A stretch of 64,000 nt of DNA from Druceiella hillmani (lineage: Eukaryota; Arthropoda; Insecta; Lepidoptera; Hepialidae): NCBI GenBank assembly GCA_039881145.1, contig JAYKKI010000029.1, positions 24,364,001-24,428,000 of the forward strand, written 5' to 3'. Below the pieces are notes generated by a model. The model worked only from the letters and a program-made list of their open reading frames with translations. It was not told where the DNA came from and made no database searches. The position numbers were made by a program, and so were the translations under genes. Below are positions 35,140 through 46,500 of the stretch, in pieces. The number at the start of each line of letters is the position of its first letter. Positions within the stretch are counted from its first letter, which is position 1.

Positions 35140-36560
35140 ATCTCAGAAAGCTGCTAATAATTAATTTAAAAATAGTCTAAAAAGGAACTAAATTACAAAA
35201 TATTGAAGAATAATAATAAGTTCTAACATTTTACTAATTAATTTAAGTACAAAACAATAATTAAACAAAAAATTTACCGTTTTAAACCACTAATAGTTAT
35301 AAATCCACTTAAACGCAATGCTCCTTGTGAGGTTTGGCTCGTTACTGTTAAGATGGCGGTGCCAGCGACGGCAGTTTCACGCGGACCTGTTAATGTCAAG
35401 TATATCTATGTGTACGTAAACTTATCCTCTGTTTAAAATCATTTACACGGCGGGCCTTACTTGCCGCAAGTACCTTATATCTAAAGACATGAAGATGGAA
35501 TGAGTGACACTTTCGAAAAAGCGTGTAAGTTAGATGCAATGGAAATTATTTTTTTTTAAATATCTGACTCTATGAGAAAACTGTACGAGGTATGGTTTGG
35601 ATACATTTATTAACAATTACCTATTATGAAGTTGAAATATGAATAGGAATTAGAACGATGTTTTAAGGTAACGTGATTACTGATGAACAAAATGATAGTT
35701 AATGCGAGTAAGAGGGTAAACATTTGATTGACTACAGGTATCGAGACAGGATACTTTGTTTTCTCAAGCATTTCAAATTATAGTATTTTCAAGAGTCTGT
35801 AACGAATGAAAGCAATAATTACTCGATTCTTAATTATAAAAAATTAAAACTCGTCTATGCTCTATAGATAAAATAGAATTTAAAACGTATTGATATTTTA
35901 TATAACAATGAGTTGCATAAAAAAAAATTAAAAAATTAGGTATCCTGTATTACAGGAATATAATTGCGGAAAGGAATAAAACGAAATGATTGGTGCATGA
36001 CATGTAACAACAAACACTGCCAACATTATTACTATCTTATATAGTCTTATGGAGTAATGGTAAACAGTTCCAGTAATAAATCATTTCAGTAGCTCATACA
36101 TTGTTCTGTACTGTAAGTCTGACTATTCAACAGCTGATGTCATTCCGGTACGCTTTGGCGCGATGGAAAATATAAAAACTCTATAAATTGTTCCATCGTG
36201 GACTACTGTCGTTCAATTTAAATATACCGTGACGCAACTGTATGTGGATCCTCAGACCTTTTCTACAAGCTATGTCATAGCGAAACTTAATTCGGATCTT
36301 TTTAGAGTATTTTTCATGAAAAAAGCAACATCTATGCAATGAATCGAGAAACAATTTTAAGAAGTTAATGACTTTGTCCAATACCAAATAACTACTCTAT
36401 AAATATGTTAAAATGCAAAAAAAACTGTAAATCACGTGGATCGTCTGAAAATAATTTAATAGTAATTCGATAGGAAGTTCACTGTATTTGATGAATGCTC
36501 TTTATTGCTTTATATCTTAAGTTTTATATATAACTACTACTTGTTAACTTAAAAAAATAA
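35140..36560. other. Intergenic DNA, nothing recognised
   Basis: AT-rich, with a short GC-richer patch near 35330-35400. The minus-strand 68-codon frame at 36387-36181 shows no domain. Confidence 0.5.
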
Positions 36561-36561
36561 A

Positions 36562-36562
36562 T

Positions 36563-36622
<60 letters not shown>
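36562..36622. repeat. (TA)n microsatellite
   Basis: A TA run with one interruption (GTATA). It abuts the Helitron scrap that begins at about 36630. Confidence 0.9.
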
Positions 36623-36628
<6 letters not shown>

Positions 36629-36629
36629 A

Positions 36630-37670
36630 AGTTTGTCCTCGCGCTTTGTTAATTATATGACTATAGGCTAATTTGATTGGAAATTGCAGTCTTTTCAATT
36701 GGAATGGCAGTTCAGTAGAGATCAATGCTATTCTGGGGATAACTACTGTGTGTCCTTTGTCCTTTACAATCATAAGTTAGGCATCGATGATGTTATTCGA
36801 TAGCTGTTTGACGATCATACTTGTTCCATTACATAGTTTTGGTGAGTTGAGATTTCTGGGTAGTTTGATAGGAGATCCAATTTTCAGTCGAAGGCAGTGT
36901 AATGGATTTCCTGGTACTTGAAAAGATTTAAAAATGCTAGAGGGAAGTTGACACTTTCCTCGACGTGTACCATCGTGTCGGTCGAATTGTATATTCTCTC
37001 TTCAGCTGGAATTTCCTTTTGGATATTAAACGGTGACAATATTATTTTTAACTGCCAAAATTACCTTCTGAAATAGCCACTTTGGATCAATATAGTTGTG
37101 AACAATGTCTGGATAAATTGGGTCGATGAGTTTGGCCTCAATAATGGCTATATTGCACAAATCACTGTTAAGTTTAATGAGGCCGGTCGTCTGGTCAGTA
37201 GTATATGTGCCTTCGCCTATTTGTAAAAGTTTTTGAGCAAAGTGTGCTGTTGTTGCGTCTTTCGGTAGTTCAACTCTCATGTTTTTTGTTAGTCGCAGTA
37301 TTTATACGCCTTGGCAGAGATGTGTTTTTTTAAGTATGTATTGATTTCGTCTGCTGGTGTTGACTTTGGGATAACTGGAAGTGTTTGTCGAAAATCTCCT
37401 GAGAGTATGAGTAGTAATGTTCTGTACATGGCTTCAAATGATTTTTTACATACCGTTGTGCATTCATCCCAGAAGATAATTTTAGCTTGTTTAAGAAGTT
37501 GACCCTGTCCAGATGCTCTTGAGATTTTACATACTGGGAATTGTTCTACGGCTATATTCAACGGTAGTTGTAGGGCGGAATGGACAGTTCGTCCTCTTTC
37601 CATAAGTATGGCGGCAATGCCAGATGATGCCAATGCAAGTGCGATGTATTATTTAGCACATTAATAGTAA
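36630..37670 (-). pseudogene. Second Helitron: helicase 3' half
   Basis: On the minus strand: YIALALASSGIAAILMERGR, AKIIFWDECT (intact Walker B), LLILSGDFRQTLPVIPKST (motif III), NTYLKKHISAKAYK to a stop at 37289. Then 37280-37026 has MRVELPKDATTAHFAQKLLQ and NDL-type residues, 37000-36780 has FQVPGNPLHCLRLKIGSPI with LPRNLNSPKLCNGTSMIV, and 36773-36630 has QFPIKLAYSHIINKARGQT (motif VI region). It overlaps the first Helitron's helicase in content, so it is a separate copy. It is broken but less decayed. Confidence 0.88.
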
Positions 37671-37934
37671 TCTCAAATTTTACCACTGCAATAACCTATT
37701 TTAGGATATTGTGATAATATTCTATTTCCTTCCTCGGTTGCTTCTGAAGCTGCTTGCGTGTTTCTAATCACAAAATCTGGTTGTGTATTGAGAAGAAGTT
37801 TTAGAAAGAAAATTGCAAACCAAACAAAAACAATACCGACACTGTTTGAACAACATAACCAAGATCTTTCCTGTAATTAACCATTTTTTATTTTCTTAGT
37901 GAAATAGCATGTTGAAAATGATCTGTTCTGTTAT

Positions 37935-38300
37935 TTATTGCAGCTGAATATATATTTTTGGACCTTTATTTTGAAAGTCAGTCATTTCACATGAGAGGAT
38001 ATCGTTAATAAAATCATTATTTAGCAATACTGGTGACAAGCCCATGTCAACATATTTCTCAAACTCAATATTTGCTGAATTTTTTTCCGCATCGGTATCG
38101 CTGTCGTCTTGCTGAACAACAATATCTTTCTCAGAGAAGGACTCAGAGGTTTTATACATTTTCATCGTGGGTATTTTTTTTTTGGTTTTGCGATATTCCG
38201 CTCCCTTCGGTTGGATTATTTTCAGCCAACTTCCCTTTCCTTTTGCTTGGTAATGGATTTATAACTGTTACATTCTCATTTTTATGTCCTGGTTTAAAAA
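37935..38300 (-). pseudogene. Possible transposase C-terminal remnant
   Basis: The minus strand reads PLPSKRKGKLAENNPTEGSG and, after a frame change, MKMYKTSESFSEKDIVVQQD with DSDTDAEKNS. Basic then acidic low-complexity stretches like these are found in the C-terminal linkers of pogo-type transposases, but no catalytic domain is attached. I do not assign it. Confidence 0.3.
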
Positions 38301-39184
38301 AGTTTAAATGTTTGTACATTTGTGTCTTTCTCGATCTAACTGTAATTTTCGCTTTTCAACTCCACTTTATATTTTCTAACTAAATATCGTATCATGATTA
38401 TATTGAAATTATAAAGCCCATATAATAATTTAGAGGTAAAGGCGAATTAGAAAGGCGAAGAGGTAATTGCAGATACTTTTAAGAATATTTTTGAACTATC
38501 AAAGTTCACGACATACAATAAGCGATTTTGTTGCTTATTTTTCGGAGAAATTCAGAAAATTAAAACTTTTTAGTTTATTACAAAATATCATTCTTTTCAT
38601 TACAACTGTAATCAATAAATTGTTATAAACGTAATTGCGGCTATCCCGCCAATTAAACAGCAATAAACAAGTCAGATTTATTTTTGGTTCCAAAAAATAA
38701 TTAACATACCAAGCGTTATAATTTTGTACTAATTGTTTTTTTTATTAGTGATGTAAATAAATAAATGATTCTAAAAATATTCGGGGCTAATTCGGAAGCA
38801 CGTATATACTTACTCATTTACATACTTATATGATGTCTGTTTAGCGAGAGTTGATAAATATTATGAAAACATTTCACAATAGCAACCGTCGCTAAAAGGG
38901 TCGCAACTTGACATTTGAAATATGTAATCTCGGGCACTCGAGTAAAAGCAAAACGTCCCGACGTTCTTTCTTGATCTTTCTAATAAATAGGACCCTGAAA
39001 CCAGGATTGATTGGATCTAAGCTATTGTTTCTTTATACTTGAATCAGGTAATCTTACCTTATCCTGATTACTTTCATTTATAAGTAGGTAAAATAAGATA
39101 AATGTCCAATGTTTATAACTTTATGACTTATTAGTAAACTAAATACTAAAGACAGCACAGTTCATTATTAACAATAACACTTAG

Positions 39185-39430
39185 TCACTTTGACAATGAA
39201 TACAGAAGTACCGGACGGCAATCGGCGAGAAAATGGTACATGTTCGCTCTAAACACCGAAAAAAAGCGACGGGAAATCCTCGATTCCGTAGGATAAGCGC
39301 GCATCGGCTGCGGATCGAAATGCCCCAATAGTACCAACACTGCTGACAGCGTTGAAAGCTGATTCAAAATGTACCAACGAATATATTCACAGTCAGCGCA
39401 CAACTATCCTTATTTCCCAAAGTGATGACC
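39185..39430 (-). other. GC-richer unassigned stretch with a 72-codon open frame
   Basis: It stands out in base composition from its surroundings. The open frame contains FDPQPMRAYPTESRISRRFF. I recognise no family. It may be part of a retrotransposon or a repeat; direct evidence is lacking. Confidence 0.2.
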
Positions 39431-39445
39431 TCGACTTAATTTTTT

Positions 39446-39562
39446 ATTCACAATTAAATGAAACTACGTGATGTAGTATTATTTCTACTTTCTTTAATTT
39501 CTTTACCACGACCTAGGTTTCGTTGTATTACAACATCTTTAGGTGGGCTATTAGCAAAGATT
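39446..39562. repeat. Second, partial copy of the 0.9-1.2 kb MITE
   Basis: It begins ATTCACAATTAAATGAAACT and runs through the arm and interior (ACCACGACCTAGG, TTACAACATC, GGTGGGCTATTAGCAA) found at 897-1086. Only one arm is present. Confidence 0.65.
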
Positions 39563-39816
39563 AATTTTTTATATTTAATAATATTGTTCATTGTCTTATG
39601 AAGGGGCCCTGGGCTGCAGCCCAAAAAGGCCATTAATAGCATTATAGCAAGGCCATTAGTGTGCTTATATTGTAGCATACAATATAAGCACAACGATGGG
39701 TGAAGTTTTAAGTACCCTCTTATAGCACAGCCCAGCGTTAGTTTCAAAAATTTCCAACCTATACGGATAATGTCATCCAAGGCGGCCTCCAACATTAAAT
39801 TGAGAACAATCAACAA
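39563..39816 (-). other. Unassigned 120-codon open frame merging with MITE sequence
   Basis: The minus-strand frame 39816-39454 reads ALDDIIRIGWKFLKLTLGCA and LLMAFLGCSPGP before entering the MITE copy at 39562. It contains a short palindrome around TATTGTAGCATACAATATAA. I recognise no family and suspect repeat-derived DNA. Confidence 0.2.
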
Positions 39817-40299
39817 ACCTTATTGAAATAGATCTCATTAAGCTGACGTTATTTGGAAAAGTTATTGCCGGATTCTATAAACTGAAGTACATTGAACATT
39901 CTGACAGGTCGTCCAAGATTTTTCTACAAATTTTCAATTTCTGTATTAACTTTTTTAAAACCGTGTAGAAAAGAAGAAAAGTCTTACGCCGCCGTATGTT
40001 AGTGCCTCGACGTTTCTGCTTTCGTGCCGTTACCGTCCAGTTTAAAAACGTCCTTTTATTCTCGATTACAACAGCATTATTTCTACGACATACGGAAATA
40101 TTTTGACAGAGAACACCTTAGTAAGCTGATATATGCTATTATGTAACCTGTGGAGATATTTTAAAGTGAAAAATGGCTTTGGAAATCAACAAAAAAAACG
40201 AAATGTTACGGTAATTTTGGAGCTGCATATATTTATTGATGTACTTTAATGTGTCGAATTGATCCATATGGTGGACTTATTACTACGAAAGCAATCTCT

Positions 40300-40500
40300 T
40301 ACAGTCAATCCGAACACCAGTCCAGCACCGCTCGACGAGAGATCGGGAATCGAACCCGGGTCCCCACGGCGCGCCGCGCCGTCGTAGGTGAAAAGAACAA
40401 CGGGGTCGAGCGAGAGGAGGGGGGGGGCTTTCGTTGCACCGCCTTATCGGCGTTGTCTGCGAACGCTGCAGCATTTACCAGATACGCTATTCCTCTGTAA
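40300..40500 (-). repeat. GC-rich block with tRNA-like B box, possible SINE remnant
   Basis: On the minus strand GGGTTCGATTCCC (complement near 40340-40352) resembles a Pol III B box within CCCGGGTTCGATTCCCGATC. Adjacent are GGCGCGCCGCGCC and a G9 run. No full tRNA cloverleaf could be drawn. Confidence 0.3.
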
Positions 40501-41791
40501 TCTCGAAACCTTATCGCATGAAGGTTAAATGAATGTGAGACAATCGTCACTTAAATGTTTTAAGTACTCTTGATGAAGTTGGCAACGTTTCATTCGTTGT
40601 AATGTTTTATGAATCTGCCATAAATTATTACATTAAAATAAAATGGAGACTAATAATAAGGCTTTTTAGGAGTTTGCAGAAAACCTAAATATTTTAAGGC
40701 TTCATTTGATCTTCTGTCTGTCTGTGAAATAACTTTGACCTGATACAGTCGAAATTCAGGACATATTCTTCTTAATATATTTTAGTGCTATTTATATTTG
40801 TAAAAATATAGCACCAATATGTTGCTATATATAGGGAAAACCTAAATAGCAAACTACATTTTTATTATTTTCCGCCAATGTATAAACAATAGATCAGAAA
40901 GAGTTTAATAAAAAGAAATGCAGAAAATGATTTCATCAAAATCGCTCCATCGGTTTAATGAAAACGTATTTGATATTTTCTTGCACCGATGCAAAATGAA
41001 CTTTGTATGACGTGTTGCTTTTTTATTGCAAGTCAATCCAGTGCTTACAAAAATAACATATTTGCACCACGCAAGTATATTTTAGTACAGATATTTCATT
41101 ATAATTTTAAGCCGTAAAATCTTAAGCGATATACAATTTAATGTAAACATTTCTATATTAATCTGAGAAATATTTAAATGATAATATTTTAATTACCGAC
41201 AAAATCTCCTTAATTTTATTTCAAGAGCCATTTTAAAAGCTGGCCCAAAATTAACTAATAGAAAGACAGAGGTATCTTAAGGCTAGTTCATTCTGTTAGA
41301 CCGAGTCTGGCTATTTTGGTCCCAGAAAGTGGACCTAGTAAATATTTTTGGAATCAACATTAAAGAAAATTGGTCCCCATCCGTGGATACCAGTGACACC
41401 ATACACTTAGACCAGTCTCAATCCTAATTAAATGAAAATTTCGCCAACGTGCTGTCTCATATTCCAATATAGTTTTATAGCCCAAAAATATATATGACCC
41501 AATGGGGTATTGATTTTCTGTAATAGAAAATTACCATATGACATCTACGCGTGTTTACAAATATTCGCATTTTCATCACGTGTCCGCTAAAGTTTCCGTG
41601 TTCTGTTTTAATTTTAAAAAATAGAAGCCATGTAAACATTGATTCCACGTTTCTGATGACCATGACAAAGAGAAAGTTGCTTCAATACTGATTATCCAAA
41701 GCTATATACATGTACGCATGATAGAGTCTGTCTACATCCTTTGTCAACAGAATATATTCAGAGTCAGTCTACAATATATCACAAGATCCGA

Positions 41792-41834
41792 ACTACTGCT
41801 GTAGACTAACCGTAGACTAGTCTACAGCAGTAGT
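41792..41834. repeat. 16-bp perfect hairpin, 11-nt loop
   Basis: ACTACTGCTGTAGACT (41792-41807) is inverted as AGTCTACAGCAGTAGT (41819-41834). Confidence 0.85.
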
Positions 41835-42571
41835 ACAACTGTAGACTTACCATTAAAGTTATTTACATAAACTGATAAATAACTTTTTCTATTTCACAAC
41901 AGCTAAAACTAAATTATTCATTTAATATCTTATTTCTATTTTTGCTAAACATATACCTAAAGGTTGGAATAACCTACAGTAGAAACCAAATTCGACTTTT
42001 ACCTCTACTTAACAAGATAATCAGCATAAAGCAAAAATCTATAATTTACAAGTTGCGTCATATAACGTAGAAGGTAAAAAATAGAACCAGAAGCAATAAA
42101 ACAAATTCGAAATGAGGAACTTCATTCTCATTATTGTCTACTTCTTTTATTTCAAAATAAAAGCTTCCAACATATTTTCAAGAACTTTTCCTGTATTGAT
42201 ATCTCTAGAGGTCTCTTACGTAAAATGTGAAAAGGAATAGTTTCGAAATACTTTTCAACGCCGTCTTAATTGATATCCACACGAACAAAAGCAAATTTGT
42301 TTCTTTATACTGAATTTACCCCTTCCAAAATTATAAAATCAATTGACCCCTTCCAAAATTGTAAAATAAATAATAATTCAAAATTGTCAAATAATAAAAA
42401 AAATATTTATAATTGTAATCTTAATTGTCTGTGTAGATAGAGTCGGCCTCCTATACGAATGAGTATACCATTTCTTTAACCCTTTGAGACCTCAAATAGT
42501 AATTTTGGAAATATTTATTAAAAGATATTGGATGTAAATAATGATGATTTCTTAAAAATATCAAGCAAAAA

Positions 42572-42765
42572 CGATATTACTTGTGATTTATATAAAGTTT
42601 GAAATAATATTACTTGTGATTTATATAAAGTTTGAAATAATATTACTTGTGATTTATATAAAGTTTGAAATAATATTACTTGTGATTTATATAAAGTTTG
42701 AAATAATATTACTTGCGATTTATATAAAGTTTGAAATAATATTATTTGTGATTTATATGATAATA
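42572..42765. repeat. 33-bp tandem repeat, about 6 copies
   Basis: The unit reads AATAATATTACTTGTGATTT followed by ATATAAAGTTTGA. A length divisible by three keeps both strands open (IYIKFEIILLV / YKSQVILFQTL), giving spurious reading frames. Confidence 0.9.
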
Positions 42766-43179
42766 TAACTAAATTTGTTATCCCTGGCCAATATGTCGCT
42801 GTAAATGTCATAAAGTTCAGAGCCTCGTTGCCTCGATCTTCTTCCATAACTGGCGATCTTTGGTGATAGTTTTAGCTTCTTCGAAAGTCAAATGTTAATT
42901 CTGGATTAAGCAATTAATTGTAATTCACGATAATGAAATTTAATTAATTACTAACTGCATAATAAATTTATTGCGAATTTCTATAGAATAGGGTTCTTTT
43001 TTGATAAAGGAGACCAAAAAATGTTTAGATAAATCTGAAAACAATTTCAGCAATTACCCTCTATATATGTATGAAGGATTACACGGCACTGACCAGGGTA
43101 AGACAACTCGTGGTCAATTGTGGACATAGTTTCATAATCGAATACAAAGAATTATTAATTCAACGAGCTGATATGATTA

Positions 43180-43188
43180 AATATATAT

Positions 43189-43250
<62 letters not shown>
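43180..43250. repeat. (TA)n microsatellite
   Basis: About 60 bases of TA, 270 bases before the GPCR start codon. Confidence 0.9.
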
Positions 43251-43251
<1 letters not shown>

Positions 43252-43481
43252 CGTAGATATTTATACGATTTTTTTCTTTCTTACTTTTTAATTTCATACC
43301 CACCTAGAAGAGTAGGAAATAAAAAAGCATTGTAATTGTAGGAAACAAAGAAGCATTGCAGTTCCTGCGCGTTCAGAGTTTATAAACCGTACGCACTCTT
43401 CTCTAGAGATGGCAATGTAAAACTACTTTTGCCAACAGCAGCATATTTATGAGAATAACATTTAATGTCAATCTTTTGCAG

Positions 43482-43518
43482 CTTCGCCAATCGCACAGAT
43501 ATCGGAAAAAATTAGACA
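43482..43518 (+). promoter_or_regulatory. Probable 5'-UTR part of the first GPCR coding exon
   Basis: A pyrimidine-rich acceptor (ATCTTTTGCAG) ends at 43481, 37 bases before the start ATG. This suggests that a non-coding exon is spliced in from upstream. The upstream exon is not identified with certainty. Confidence 0.4.
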
Positions 43519-43592
43519 ATGAACATAAGCGAGTGCTACGCGCAGTACGCGCCGTCCCTGGCACCCTTGTACTGCGAGCCGTGCGGGCCCAG
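43519..43592 (+). CDS. GPCR first coding exon with start codon
   Basis: ATG opens 24 codons ([19 protein letters not shown]..., then a split Arg) before donor GTTAGT at 43593. An NIS glycosylation sequon lies at residue 2 and there are several cysteines. The exon is markedly GC-rich against AT-rich flanks, as are the other receptor exons. A probable 5'-UTR acceptor, TCTTTTGCAG, ends at 43481. Confidence 0.75.
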
Positions 43593-46500
43593 GTTAGTTA
43601 TTGTTATATCCACAAATTATATTGATATAAATATTACAACTGTTATACTGCAGCGCAAAGAATTACGAGAGTGAAGCGTGATTAAACCTCAGATAAGAAG
43701 TGATCAAAACGTGGCAACTGTTAAATGTTTAGTTGTAACAAATTGAATACATTTAAATTAATACTGAAAATTGTTTAATGTACCTCCCTATAAACGTAAA
43801 TTGCGGGTGAGTTTTTAAAACTGGTTATTCTCGTTAGTGCTTCTATTATTCCACCTTCCCTTCGGACGATGATACGGTACGATAGATTCATTATTCGAAT
43901 ACCTACTATTTTAGGTACGGTTACGGACGATGATATGGTACGATGGATTTATTGTTCGAATACCTACTATTTTAGGTACGGCTACGGACGATGATATGGT
44001 ACGATGGATTCATTGTTCGAATACCTACTATTTTAGGTACGGCTACGGTCTTCACGTATCATAACCATTCTTGGATCGCGACTTTTTTATAAAAGATCTT
44101 TCTTTATATCAGGTAGAATCTGGGAAAATTTGGATAAACCGATAAATTTCCAAAATAACTCGTTATTACATAAAAAAAATTCAAAATAGTTTGTTCAATA
44201 TCTATCTTTATTCGCATTAGGATTTCGCCCAGATAGGCTGTCTTTCACAGTCGATTTTCCCAGAAATCGTTAGATGGAGAAACTTGAATTCGGCATAGTG
44301 ATAGATAGAGAAAGTCCAGGCAAAGTGAGGATTGTAACGTTTGAAGGGATTTAAGAGTACTAAGGGTAACGTTCGACGATAACCATGAAACAAAGAAATA
44401 AGACAAATATTAGGGATGAATCAGTCTTTATTAAAAACTTTAATAGAATTGACATAATAAAAGTAACATCGAAATGTTCATAATTATTATTAATAAAATT
44501 GCAAAACATAAATGTATCCGCTTTGCCCATACTACGAGGTAATGTGTTAAAGATTCCGGATAAATAGTTAAAGATTAAAACTAATCAGTGCATTTGTCAC
44601 ACGGAAATAGGCCTCTTCCTGCATAAGCCTTGCATTTCTCGTGACTCCATTCACAACATGGAAACAATCATCGATCGGTTTCTTACTTCCTTCAATATAA
44701 TCTTCTCCACACAAATAACACGTAAATATTTCATTCAACTTTTCTTGACATTCTCTTGTTTTTGTTTTTTAGTAGTTTTGGTATTTTTGATTATTTTAGT
44801 TTTGTGTTTTGTATTTCATTAATGTTTGGTTTTGCTTTCAGACCTTTGTTAACATCTTTCATTACTTTGGTATTTGTCTTCATAAATGTCTCTTTTTGTT
44901 CAATTTTCACAGGAGTCATTGCAAGCACCACAAACTTTTGAAGTTTTTGCGATCGTATTTTGCGACGCATGGAGTTTTTATTTCTCCGGTCTTATTTCTC
45001 TTAAACTAAAATGAGATGAGGACGGAGCAGCAGAAGGTCTTGGATTCATTATTGCACAATTTTCATTTTGTTCCTTACCATCGTATTTGAGTGAGTCCGC
45101 TTCATTTTTAAGAACTGAAGGTGATGGAGATTGAAATTCTAGGTTCGTATATTGAATAGATTTAGGAATCTGTCAGATTTATGTTTTCCAGAAGCCAATT
45201 TCGATGTAATAACGTTTCAGCCCTGATGTCGAAGGCCTTTCTTTATCAATAGTCATTCCAACATCCAAAGTAGTCGATTCCTGAACAGCTAATAATTGTT
45301 GCAGCCCTAATATAGAAAGTCTTTTGATATCAATTGTTATTCCAGTATTTAACTTGTAATCCTTACCGTTGTGTCTTGATTGGCAGTATTTCACTCAGTC
45401 AAAGTTATTGACAATTGTGCATAAATCTCCCCACACATTTTTATTAATCGGCCACATACTCGATGATTGAAAACCTTTAATGGCGTTGTTGCCAGTAGCA
45501 CATTTCAAATAAGCTGGAGTGAATAACCTGGCCACTTCGTACTGATTTATTATCCTTCCTGGGTAAATTTTTGAAACAATCGATCTCTTGTTCATAAAAT
45601 ATTTTTAGAGGGCCATACACAATACCATGCAAAGGTTTCAATTTGTTGGATGTATGAGATGATAAGACAAGATAATAACATTGTTTTGACTGGCGTACTC
45701 TAGAGCTGGATAACATTTTATGGCTTTCCTGGTTGTCTAGGAATAAAAGAACCATTTGTCTGCAGCTGACCGTACGTGACTAACAAAAAATTGAAGCCGC
45801 TGCAAAAATATTTCCATATTTATCCATATTGATGGTGAGGAAGTTGACTTAGTTTATGGAGGAGAGTCATCCAATAGGCACTCTTGCATTCTCTTTCGAA
45901 CGAAAATCATAAAAGGTGGCAAAAACGATCCGGCAGCATTACAGGAACACACTATTGTGGTGATTTATCCTCGCTTTGTGCTGGAAATTACTCCCTTCTT
46001 GTCTTTTAAGAAAAGAACCTTGGATGGTTTATTTGTTGTTGTTTGAATTCTCGTTTCATCCATGTAGTAAATCATGGTTCCGTCTGTACGATATTTTTCT
46101 GTTTGCGCAGACAACAACGTAGAACCTTTCGACTTGGGGACGATTAACGCTTTTAATTTTGGCAACTGATGTTGCTTTGGAACTTTGATTCTAATTTGCA
46201 AATGTTTACTAAATCTAGCAAGCCAATCATCAGCAGCCTTTTCGTTCTTGACCCAACGTGGTGGGTATATAAATTTATTCTTTTTTCTTAGAACATAAGA
46301 CAAAGCTGATGGAATCGGCCGCGCCATTTTCAAATAGTGAGATGTATTCACTTTGCCCGGACTTTCCCTAATATCAGCTCGCATATTTTGCAACATTTTA
46401 AAATAATAATACAAATAACAAATGTAATTTTAAAAGAAAATTAAGTATTATTTTTTTTTAGTTTTATACAACATATTATTATTATTACTTAAACTTATTA

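Noticed and set aside
40249..40550. Overlapping open frames on both strands in a GC-rich block
   Set aside because: Composition effect of the GC-rich repeat; no domain.
44756..45009. Phe-rich plus-strand frames
   Set aside because: Antisense to the pogo transposase C-terminal region.
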